From NCBI RefSeq assembly GCF_029407905.1, contig NC_073639.1, positions 45,525,501 to 45,589,500 on the forward strand: a stretch of DNA of 64,000 nt, written 5' to 3'. The notes under the pieces are model-generated. The model searched no databases, was not told the DNA's origin, and saw only the letters and a list, made by a program, of their open reading frames with translations. The stretch's first letter is position 1. The number at the start of each line of letters is the position of its first letter. Positions 1 through 9,334 of the stretch are shown here, in pieces. The stretch is from Bubalus kerabau. Lineage: Eukaryota > Chordata > Mammalia > Artiodactyla > Bovidae. A program made the position numbers and the translations under genes.

Positions 1-955
1 GTCTAGGTTAATTTATTTCCATGTGACCATCCATTTGCTCCAGCACCATTTGTTGAAAGACTATCTTTGCTCCATTGTATTGCCTTAGGGCCTTTGTCTA
101 GAAACTGTTGACTATTTTCATTTGGGTCTATTTCTAAGCTCTCTATTCTGTTTCATTGATCTATTTGTCTGTTATTTCACTAGTACCATGCCATCTTGAT
201 TATTGTAACTTTTATAAGATGTCTTGATATTGGATAGCTTCAGTCTTTAAATTTTGTTCTCCTGTATTGAATTTACATTTCTCAGTTTTTTGTCTCTCCA
301 TGTTAATTCCAGAATAAATTTATCCTTATCCACAAAATAATTCTCAGGGGTTTTGATTGGTATTGAATTCAATCTATAAAGTAATTAGGGAAGAACTGAG
401 ATTTTAGCAAGAAAAGTCCATCTAGTCAAAGCTATGGTTTTTCTAGTAGTCATGTAGGGATGTGAAAGTTGGACTATAAAGAAAGCTGAGTGCTGAAGAA
501 TTGATGCTTTTGACCTGTGGTGTTTGAGAAGATTCTTGAGAGTCCCTTGGACTGCAAGGAGATCCAACCAGTCCGTCCTAAAGAAAATCAGCCCTGAATA
601 TTCATTGGAAAGACTGATGGTGAAGCTGAAATTCCAATACTTTGGCTACATGATGCAAAGAACTGACTCATTTGAAAAAACCCTGATGCTGGGGAGGATT
701 GAAGGCAGGAGGAGAAGGGGATGACAGAGGATGAGATGGTGGATGGCATCACTGACTCAATGGACATGAGTTTGAGTAAGCTCTGGGAGTTGGTGATGGA
801 CAAGGAAGCCTGGTGTGCTGCAGTCCATGAGGTCGCAGAGTCGGACACAACTGAGAGGCTGAATTGAACTCATATTTTGGCAATATTAAGTCTTGCTATC
901 CATGAATGTGGAAAATCTTTTCATTTATTCAGTTTTTATTTGCTTGAGATATATT
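1..955 (-). mobile_element. L1 LINE fragment (ORF2, antisense), split by BovB
   Basis: The sequence reads as the complement of mammalian L1 ORF2, with familiar antisense phrases such as cattgatctatttgtct near 156. It stops at about 410 and resumes in register at about 874, the gap being a BovB insertion. The left part is cut by the window edge. The match decays after about 955. No open frame survives. Confidence 0.85.
411..873 (+). mobile_element. BovB LINE, 5'-truncated 3' end
   Basis: This is the C-terminal part of BovB ORF2 plus its 3' end, finishing in the gagtcggacacaactgag block and a degraded tgaac tail. It is flanked by a 10-bp target duplication with one mismatch (attttagcaa at 401-410, attttggcaa at 874-883), which places the insertion inside the older L1. 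The frame has a TGA at 494-496 where one other copy in this window keeps CGA. Confidence 0.9.
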
Positions 956-1015
956 TTTAATATAAAAAGTGTTGCTTGAAATTTAAAAGAATATTAAAAG
1001 AAATTTAAAAATAAG

Positions 1016-1112
1016 GTATCTAAGGCTCAGAGAAATTCAAGCCACAGAACTCTAGGAAGCAGAGTAAAGGCTTAAATCCAGACTGCCTGATTCTAAATCC
1101 CTTTCAACTCTC
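1016..1112 (-). repeat. MIR SINE fragment
   Basis: The order aaggctcagagaaattcaag, then gcagagtaaaggcttaaatc, then agactgcctgattct matches the reverse complement of the MIR core (ctcagagaggttaag ... agactgcctg). It is an old, diverged copy recognised by eye only, so the limits are approximate. Confidence 0.5.
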
Positions 1113-1507
1113 CATTTTGTTTTTTAGGGGAGAAGGGGTTAATTTGATGTAAAAGGAGAAGAGCTCAAGTTTTGTGCTTAATTTTCTTCTTTGAAAAGAA
1201 AATTCAACCTACGGTTTGAAAAGAAAATGCAATAATTTTTTGAGAAAATTAAAAATTATCAGGATGGACAATGCCATTCAATGAGACAGGGAACATGAGA
1301 AATGTTGGAGAAACCTAGTGAGTTTAAGGACAGGTTTTTCATGCATGAAATATTCTTGGGATAGATATAATATTTATAATATATAGAGAAGTATACAAGT
1401 ACAATTTTTCTTTAGCTAGTTGAAATATACATCTGGAATTCAGAAGAAGGAATGCAGCTATAAATGTAGATACAGGGATTTTATTGTAAACAACAGAGAA
1501 AAGCTAG

Positions 1508-1955
1508 AATTCTTTTTAATTTTAAATTTATTTATTTTTGAATTGAAGGGCAATTGCTTTACAGAATTACGTTGGTTTCTGCCAAATATCAACATGAATC
1601 AGCCGTAGGTATACATATGTTGCCTCCCTTTTTAACCTCCCTCTCCCCTCCCTCCCCATCCCATTCCTCTAGGTTGTTCCAGACCGGGGTTTGAGTTTCC
1701 TGAGTCATACAGGAAATTCACATTGGCTATCTATTTTATATATCATACCATAAGTTTCTACGTTAGTCTCTCCATACATCCCACCTTCTCTTTCCTCCAC
1801 CCCATTCTCATGTTTGTTCTCTGTGTCTGTGTCTCCATTGCTGCCCTGCAAATAATTTCATCAGTACCATTTTTCTAGATTCCATATATGTGCATTAGTA
1901 TAAAATATTTGTTTTTCTCTTTCTGACTTACTTCACTCTGTATAGAGGCTGGAAT
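1508..1955 (-). mobile_element. Ruminant L1 3' end (antisense)
   Basis: A T-rich start (reversed poly-A tail) is followed by the antisense L1 3' UTR of ruminants (ttggtttctgccaaatatca, atgaatcagccgtaggtata) and ends near the phrase ctgacttacttcactctgta. It is a 5'-truncated insertion of about 450 bp. I found no clear target duplication. Confidence 0.85.
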
Positions 1956-3121
1956 ACTGGCATCATATTAAAACAGTGATGAGATCAGAAATGTTTCTTG
2001 ATTGATCATGGCTGGAAGGAATTAACATATGTGGCACCTCCAAGGGTCTGTCAGTCAAAAGCATGCTTTGTGAGACACAGGGGTTGTTCATTCATACATT
2101 CATTAATCCATTTAGTCATTCATTGATGTGTGTCATGAACTAGTGTGAGTTCATTGAAATGCACAATTCATTCAGAAATCCTATAACAGACAATAGTATG
2201 TACAAAAATACAGTTACATGATTCTTTGCTTTCAGATCCAGAACAAAAGAGTTTAATACTCTTCTGAGACTAGCTCTGTTACAGTCATCATTTGGGAGGC
2301 AAAGTGACTCAGTGATTCCATATACACTCACACATAGACTAGCATGATTCAGAAGGAGACCAAAGCTGGTCTATAATATAGAGGACTGATTGATGAGGTC
2401 CCCACCAACAAAAAGCACTTTCCTAAAAGGGGGACATCTCTAAAGTTTATCTGTAGACTCTTCAAAAATTCCACACAACCACAAATATCATGCCAATGGT
2501 AGTCTCAGAAAATGTTTGTACTTCTGGGAGTAAAGATGCTATATTTTTGTTGTTTGTTTAAGTCTGGTTGCTTTTCTAGAATTTTCCTATAGCTATTATC
2601 TGCTGCTCTCATGTATTTGTCTTCTAATCCTTTGTATGCCTGAAATAAAACAATAATTTAAGAATATCCTAAATTACAAAGAAAGGACATCATGAATAAC
2701 TCAACTAACTTTCCTGTTACAGCTTGAATAACCATTTTTCTCTATTGACAGTTTAGTTTCTTTTGCACATTTAAATTTTATATTATTGAGGTACAGACGA
2801 ATCTGAATATATTTGACTAATCCATCAATAATACCAATAAAATTACTTTTCTTGCTGATATAAATGAAGATTTTACTCAGACTGTATGCACTGTTAACTG
2901 CATGCTTAATGCTATTATGCAAACACATACATCACATGTCTTATGTGAGGGATGAACATATTCATAAGATTACTCTTGAATAAGGTAAACAAATGGAGAT
3001 TTCCTACAGATTATGGACATGCTCTTTCAAATTATCCAGAAACTAAATATATTTGGTTCCTGAAAGCTACCGAGAATATTTCCTTTAATTAAAATTAAAA
3101 AATCTATAAATTGTTCTAAAA
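1956..3121. other. No feature recognised
   Basis: About 1.2 kb of AT-rich sequence. It holds only short open frames (under 80 codons) without recognisable motifs, and no repeat family I can name. Confidence 0.6.
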
Positions 3122-3238
3122 TAGGGACTTCCTTGCTGGTCTAGTGGTTAACATTCCAAGATTCCAAGGCAGGGGGAGCATGTTGGATCCCTGGTCAGGA
3201 AAATAAGATGCTACATGCCATGCAGCCTGGCCAAAAGA
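3122..3238 (+). repeat. tRNA-Glu-derived SINE (CHR-2-like)
   Basis: It starts with gggacttccttgctggtcta and the A-box-like tagtggttaac. A B-box region then matches ttggatccctggtcaggaa, followed by a short body ending in gcctggccaaaag. This head is shared by SINEs of whales, hippos and ruminants. It lacks the BovB-like tail of Bov-tA, so it is a separate, older family. Confidence 0.75.
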
Positions 3239-3600
3239 TAAATGAATAAATTATTCAAAAATGATCTTAAATCACTACAGTTGTCATAAGCTCATTGTTC
3301 CATTTGCTTTGGTAATAATGGTGGAGAAGATCCCTTACTTAATTATCTTTCATGTGGAGGGCTATTTGTTAAAATAAAACCCTGGCCTTTCTCTAGTCTC
3401 TCACTCACTCATCTGTTAGCTGACTGGTGAGGCTGAAAAGAGGAACAGGTTGTGAGTAGTTTAATTCTTCCCTCTTCTTCTTTCATCTTAAGAATATGAA
3501 TACAAGGACATTCTTCTGTGCTAGGTCTCTGTGTTTTACGGTTTATAAGAAAAACAGAACAGAAAGCATGTCTTTTGAGTGCAGACTCCCCCCGCTGCTG
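3239..3600. other. No feature recognised
   Basis: AT-rich DNA with no repeat or coding signal that I can support. Confidence 0.5.
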
Positions 3601-3603
3601 CCA

Positions 3604-3604
3604 A

Positions 3605-3637
<33 letters not shown>

Positions 3638-3641
3638 AAAC
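3604..3641. repeat. (CAA)n microsatellite
   Basis: About ten near-perfect CAA units bounded by short A runs. Confidence 0.95.
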
Positions 3642-3830
3642 AGGATGAATCTGGCTACCCATGTGTAATTAGGTACAATCAAAATTAGGAAATTTAATTT
3701 GTCCCAGTACTCAAGTCACATTCTAAGCTTTGTTTGATAGAGTGAAGATGAAATTTTGTCCTAAATATGTTTTTTTTTTTTTTTAATTTCTCAATTAGTT
3801 TAGAAAAGAAGAGTATATGTATGTATATAT

Positions 3831-4050
3831 GGCCTCCCAGGTGGCACTAGTGGTAAAGAACCTTCCTGTCAATGCAGGAGACATAAGACATGAAGTTTTG
3901 AACCCTAGGTGAGGAAGATCCCCTGGAGGAGGGTGTGGCAACCTAGGCCAATATGGAGAATACTGGAGTGCTTGGAGAATCCCATGGACAAAGATAGCCT
4001 GGCAGGCTATACAGTCCCTAGGACTGCAAAGATTTGGACATGACTGAAGC
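3831..4050 (+). repeat. Bov-tA SINE
   Basis: A tRNA-derived head (ggcctcccaggtggcactag) is followed by the Bov-A body (gatcccctggaggagg, ggagaatcccatggaca) and the degraded BovB-like end gatttggacatgactgaag. It sits in TA-rich DNA, so the likely target duplication (tatatat on both sides) cannot be separated from the microsatellite that follows. Confidence 0.9.
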
Positions 4051-4090
<40 letters not shown>

Positions 4091-4092
4091 AG
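4051..4092. repeat. (TA)n microsatellite at SINE 3' end
   Basis: An almost pure TA run directly after the Bov-tA tail. It probably grew from the AT-rich target site. Confidence 0.9.
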
Positions 4093-4162
4093 AGACAGAG
4101 AGAATGAAACAGACACAGAGAGAGAGGCTCTTCAGATTTTACAAGAGTAAAGTGCAAATTCA

Positions 4163-4369
4163 GCTTCCTAGTTGGCGCCAATGGTAAAGAATCTGCCTGC
4201 CAATGTAGGAGATGCAAGAGACATGAGTTTGACCTCTGGGTTGAGAAGGTCCCCTGGAGAAGGAAATGGCAACCGTCTTCAGTATTCTTGCCTGGAAAAT
4301 TCCATGGACAGAGGAGCCTGGCAGGCTACATAGAGTCGCAAAGAGTTGGGTGTGACTGAGCATGCAAAG
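4163..4369 (+). repeat. Bov-tA SINE
   Basis: Complete head-to-tail copy: gcttcctagttggcgccaat, the ctggagaaggaaatggcaac block, then agagttgggtgtgactgag. It is moderately diverged. Confidence 0.9.
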
Positions 4370-5755
4370 GATAAATTCAATAAGAATATATGAGAATTTA
4401 GGATATATACACCACTTATATAAATGCTGTGGAGAGAAAAAAGAGCATATTATATTTCCTAACCTCAAAGAACTAATAATTTGAGGAAATAAAAACTAAT
4501 ATACATGAAGCATATGGAGATTAAGAGGTTATGAATACAATAAAATTTGGAGAAAAGAGAGGCAATTTGAGCAATTTTATATAGTTTAATAGCAGCGGCT
4601 TTGATAAGGTAGCATAAATAGAGGGCAGAAAGAACATCTTCCAGGTTGGAAGAAATTACAGGATCATAGTTAATGAGCTGAAAAGACTGTAGTTGATCAA
4701 TCTGGACAGAGGACAACCCCGGCCTGATTGCAATCAAATAAAACTTGACTCCCTGGTCAGAGATGATTATCAAAATGAAGAACTATGCTTGTCAGGAACA
4801 TGATGCAAAAACACAGTTTATATATATTTTGTAATCTCCCCTTGGCTCTGAATATGATATGCTGCTATAATATGACTGATCATGCCATTATTCACTTGCA
4901 TTTTTATTATGTGTGGCTGGACAATAAATATTCTGTATTCACAACACCTCTGCAAAAGACACTTATCTAAGGCTCTTTTATAAAATTAGCCTCAACTGAA
5001 ATCTCATGACCAAAAAGTACATTCCAAACAGACTATTATTTGTACATCATGACCAATAGACTTAATGATATATATTTCCTTGTAATGTAAATATATGACA
5101 ATATTGAAGAAAGGGAAACCTTTGGATTAACATACTGTTGTTATTTTCAAACTGGAACAAATTCATTCTAATCTGTACATCTTATTATTTGTTGCACTGA
5201 ATTGCCTCATTGGTCTTACACCAAGCTACCATCCTTCTATTTCTGTAAATTTTAATTTTGATCTCTCCAGGCAAGAACATGTATATGATGAAGTGTTATC
5301 AGAGTTGACAAGATGGTAATAAATAAAAAATTAAGGTAACCTTCTAATTTTGTAGACAGCTTTCTATTATGCTTACTTGGTTACGGTGCTGTGAGCTCAT
5401 AGAGCAAGTGGCAGCATAGTTAATCATAAGTATCGTATGGTAATTTGTTATGACAGAACACCATGTGAGCTCATTAAATACAGTGACTCTTCATCCCTTT
5501 AATCTTATTTACTTCCTTTTATGATTTTCATCTACTGAATCTGTGGACTATGTAACGATAGACAGCAAGAATGAAGAGCCGTGCCTAACATCATACAGAA
5601 GCATCTAGAAATGTGTTCTCATTAAAAATAGGGCAAACATACTTTCACTATGTGATACTGAAACTATCTGCCTTTATAAATCATAACTTGAAGCCATATA
5701 TATTTAATTATCCACAGTGAAGATGATGAAACTATAAAACATACTATAGATAGGC
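4370..5755. other. No feature recognised
   Basis: About 1.4 kb of AT-rich DNA with short frames only (about 100 codons at most, no motif). No repeat family was recognised by eye. Confidence 0.55.
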
Positions 5756-5756
5756 A

Positions 5757-5890
5757 TGTGCATGCTTGCTAAATCGCTTCAGTAATGTCCGACGCTTCGC
5801 AAACCCACGGACTGTAGCCCCCCAGGCTCCTCTGTCCATGGGGTGCTCAAGGCAAGAGTACTGGAGTGGGTTGCCATTTCCTTCTCCAAT
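5757..5890 (-). repeat. Bov-A SINE monomer (antisense)
   Basis: The antisense Bov-A body runs from gctaaatcgcttcag to ttgccatttccttctccaat. It is the leftmost, probably oldest, unit of a three-element pile ending at 6413. Confidence 0.85.
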
Positions 5891-5900
5891 ATAGAGCCAT

Positions 5901-6181
5901 GCTGCTGCTGCTGCTGCTAAGTCTCTTCAGTCGTGTCCGACTCTGTGCGACCCCGTAGACGGCAGCCCACCAGGCTCCTCTGTCCATGGGATTCTCCAGG
6001 CAAGAACACTGGAGTGGGTTGCCATTTCCTTCTCCAATGCATGAAAGTGAAAAGTGAAAGTGAAGTCGCTCAGTCGTGTCCAACTCTTAGCGACCCCATG
6101 GACTGCAGCCTACCAGGCTCCTCCGTACACGGGATTTTCCAGGCAAGAGTACTGGAGTGGGGTGCCATTGCCTTCTCCAAT
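5901..6181 (-). repeat. Bov-A2 dimeric SINE (antisense)
   Basis: Two Bov-A monomers are joined by the linker gaaagtgaaaagtgaaagtg and preceded by a (CTG)n tract, as in Bov-A2/ART2A. The unit is bounded by atagagccat at 5891-5900 and 6182-6191, an exact 10-bp target duplication. Confidence 0.92.
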
Positions 6182-6191
6182 ATAGAGCCAT

Positions 6192-6404
6192 CAGATCAGA
6201 TCAGATCAGTCGCTCAGTCGTGTCGGACTCTTTGCGACCCCATGAATCGCAGCACGCCAGGCCTCCCTGTCCATCACCAACTCCCGGAGTTCACTCAGAC
6301 TCACGTCCATCGAGTCAGTGATGCCATCCAGCCATCTCATCCTCTGTCGTCCCCTTCTCCTCTTGCCCCCAATCCCTCCCAGAATCAGAGTCTTTTCCAA
6401 TGAG
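6192..6404 (-). mobile_element. BovB 3' end (antisense) with TGATC-type tail
   Basis: The complement of the last 200 bp of BovB, beginning with four TCAGA-type units that form its 3' tail. A further copy of tagagccat follows at 6405-6413. This indicates a second insertion at the same short target used by the adjacent Bov-A2. It encodes only the last few dozen residues of ORF2, complementary to the strand shown. Confidence 0.9.
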
Positions 6405-6480
6405 TAGAGCCATAGTTTTTACTAAAACTGAATACAGTCATATTAAATATGCAAGATTCACTAAACTGTACGAGCCATTA

Positions 6481-6687
6481 GGCTTCTTAGGCAGCAATAG
6501 TGGAAAAGAACCCACTTGTCAATGAAGGATATGTAAGAGATGAGGGTTCAATCCCTGGAACAGGAAGATCCCCTGGAGGAGGGCATGGCAAGATACTCCA
6601 GTATTCTTGCCTAGAGAATCCCATGGACAGAAGAGACTGGCATAGGGTCACAAAGAGTTGGACATGACTGAAAGTGACTGAGCGTGT
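6481..6687 (+). repeat. Bov-tA SINE
   Basis: Head ggcttcttaggcagcaatag, body gatcccctggaggagggcat, end gagttggacatgactgaaag. Diverged but complete. Confidence 0.88.
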
Positions 6688-6760
6688 ATTCTTTACAATA
6701 TTTGAACAACTCATCCATAGGTTACACAATGTAAGAATAGGAATTATTTTATATTTCTTG

Positions 6761-6848
6761 AAAGTGAAAGTGTTAGTTGCTCAGCGTGTCTGACTCTTTG
6801 TGACCCCATGGACTCTGACCCACCAGGCTCCTCTCTCTGGGGCTTCAG
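6761..6848 (-). repeat. Bov-A fragment (antisense)
   Basis: It starts aaagtgaaagtgttagttgc and runs through gaccccatggactctgaccc to caccaggctcc, then breaks off at a scrambled ctctctctgggg. Only the 3' half of the SINE is present. Confidence 0.8.
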
Positions 6849-6977
6849 GAAACAGATTGTAAAGACACATACAACCATTTTCAGGGGGAAATATGCTTTT
6901 ATTTTAGAATTTTATGCATTAAAGCTAATGAGAATGCTATAAAATGTATGTCAATATATCTGATCATTTTTAAACAC

Positions 6978-7048
6978 TTAAAAATTTCCAGCTTTATTGG
7001 GGAATAGTTGGAAAATTAAAAATCATGCATACTTAAGGTGTACAATGT
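6978..7048 (-). mobile_element. Older L1 3' end (antisense)
   Basis: The block ttccagctttattggggaat ... acttaaggtgtacaatgtg matches the antisense 3' end of older mammalian L1 families. It abuts the tail of the younger L1 that follows, which probably inserted into it. Confidence 0.5.
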
Positions 7049-7627
7049 GTTTTTTAAATTAATTTTTATTTTAACACAATGTTGTGTTTCTGCTATACAG
7101 CAAAGTGAATCAGTTATATGTATACATATATTCCCTCTTTTTTGGATTTCCTTCCCATTTAGGTTAAAACACAGCATTGGGTAGCATTCCCCATGATATA
7201 TAGTAGGTTTTCATTAGTTATCTATCTTATACATGAGTGCTCCCAGTTCATCCTTATCACCCTTCTGCTTTGTAGATAAATTCATCTGTATCATTTTTCT
7301 AGATTCCACATATATAAATTAATATATAATGTTTATTTTCTCAAGCTAACTTCCTTCATTCTGTATGACAGTCTCCAGGTCCATCTACATCTCTGCAAAT
7401 GGCACAATTTCATTCCTTTTATGGCTAAGTAATATTCCATTGTATGCATATATGCACCACATCTTTTTTATTTATTCCTCTGTTGACATGGACATTTAAG
7501 TTGCTTCTGTGTCCTAACTATTGTAAATAGTGCTGCAATGAACATTGGGGAACGTGTGTCTTTTGAAATTATGGTTTTCTCTGGGTATATGACCAAAAGT
7601 GAGATTGCTGGGTCATATGGTAGTTCT

Positions 7628-7902
7628 GGGCTTACCTGGTAGCTCAGTTGGTAAAGAATCCACCTGCGATGCAGGAGACCCTGGTTCAACCTGGGTCAGG
7701 AAGATACCCTGGAGAAGGAATAGGCTATGTGGGAGACCTGGGTTTGATCCCTGGGGTGGTAAGATGCCCTGGAGGAGGGCATTGCAATCCACTCCAGTAT
7801 TCTTGCCTGGAGAATCCCCATGGACAGAAGGGCCTGGCAGGCTACAATCCATGGGGTCTCAAAGAGTCAGACACGACTGAGCAACTAAGCAAAGCACAGC
7901 AC
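7628..7902 (+). repeat. Bov-tA SINE with internal duplication
   Basis: Exact 11-bp target duplication atggtagttct at 7617-7627 and 7903-7913. The copy is 275 bp, longer than the usual 210 or so, because the tRNA-like B-box block (ccctggttcaacctgggtca, then gacctgggtttgatccctgg) occurs twice before the Bov-A body. It interrupts the antisense L1. Confidence 0.93.
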
Positions 7903-7927
7903 ATGGTAGTTCTATTTTTAGTTTTTT

Positions 7928-8187
7928 CTTTTTTTTAACTAATTTTTATTGGAGTATAGTTGCTTTAGTGCTTCCCAGGTGATGCTAGTGGTGAAGAATC
8001 CACCTGCTGGCTGAGGCAGGAGACATAAGAGAAGTGAATTTAATACCTGGGTAGGAAAGATCCCATGGATAAGGGCATGGCAACCCACTCCAGAATTCAT
8101 GCCCAGAGAATTGCATGGACAGGAGAGTCTACTGGGTTTTGTTCCATAGCCTCTGAAAGAGTCGGACACGACTCATAGTTGCTTTGA
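7928..8187 (-). mobile_element. Very short L1 3' end (antisense), itself split by Bov-tA
   Basis: Only the reversed tail and about 30 bp of L1 3' UTR (atttttattggagtatagtt) are present. It is flanked by a 23-bp target duplication with one mismatch, 7905-7927 and 8188-8210. An extreme 5' truncation. Confidence 0.8.
7967..8174 (+). repeat. Bov-tA SINE, innermost insertion
   Basis: It lies inside the tiny L1 insertion, with an exact 11-bp target duplication atagttgcttt at 7956-7966 and 8175-8185. The 5' start reads gtgcttcccaggtgatgcta and the 3' end agagtcggacacgact. Confidence 0.92.
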
Positions 8188-8650
8188 GGTAGTTTTATTT
8201 TTAGTTTTTTAAGAAATCTTCATACTGTTCTCCACAGTGTCTGTACCAGTTTACACCCCCAGCAACAGAGTAAGAAAGTTCCCTCTCCTCCATACCCTCT
8301 CCACCATTTATTGTTTTTAGGATTTTTGATGATGGCCATACTGACCAGTGTGAGGTACTACCTCATTGTAGTTTTGATTTGCATTTATCTAGTAATTAGT
8401 GATGTAAAGCATGCTTTCATTTCATGTGTTCATTAACCATCTATATGTCTTCAGAGAAATGCCTTTTTAGGTTTTTTACCTATATATTTTTTTTAATATT
8501 AAGGAGCATGAGCTGTTTGTATATTTTGGAGATATAGTCCTTGATAGTTGCTTCATTTGCAAATATTTTCCACCATTTTGAGGGTTGTCTTTTCTTCTTG
8601 TTTATGATTTCCTTTTTTGTGGAAAAGGTTTTAAGTTCAATAAGTTCCAT

Positions 8651-9031
8651 AAAGAAGACAGAATTTCAAAGAATCGATGCCTTCAAACTGTGGTGCTGGA
8701 GAAAATTTCTGAACAGCAAAGAGATCAAACCAGTCAATCTTAAAGGAGATCAATCCTGAATATTCACTGGAAGGGCTGATGCTGAAGCTGAAGCTCCAGT
8801 ATTTTGGGCATCTGATGCTTGCAGATGACTCATTGGAAAAGTCCATGATGGTACAGAACATTGAGGGCAGAAGAAGAGAGCATCAGAGGATGAGATGGCT
8901 GGATAGCATTACTGATGCAATGAACATGAACTTGGGCAAATTTTGAGAGATAGTGAGGGGCAGGGAGGTCTGGTGTGCTGCAGTCCATGGGGTCACAAAG
9001 AGTAGGACACGACTGGGCAACTGAACAACAT
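8651..9031 (+). mobile_element. BovB 3' end, older subfamily
   Basis: C-terminal ORF2 and 3' end of BovB, inserted in the antisense L1. A 7-bp duplication gttccat lies at 8644-8650 and 9032-9038. Wording such as atgaacatgaacttgggcaa places it with the older, more diverged BovB copies of the window. The frame is broken. Confidence 0.87.
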
Positions 9032-9334
9032 GTTCCATTTAGTTTATTTTAGTTTTTTATTTTAATTACACTAGGAGGTGGGTCAAAAAAGATCTTGTGC
9101 GATTTATGTCAGAGTGTTCTGCCTGTCTTTCCTCTGAGAGTTTCATAGTGTCTGGCCTCACATTTAGGTCTTTAAGCCATTTGATGCTTAGTTTTGTGCA
9201 TGATGCTAAGGAGTGCTCTAGTTTCATTCTTTCACATGTTTGTCCAGTCTTCCCAGCACCACTTATTGAGGAGACTGTCTTTCTTCATTATATATTATTG
9301 CTTCTTTTGTCATAGAATAGGTAACCATCTATGA

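Noticed and set aside
5757..6413. Closely spaced repeats resembling an array
   Set aside because: Unit lengths and identities differ, and target duplications show separate retrotransposon insertions. It is neither a satellite nor a CRISPR array.
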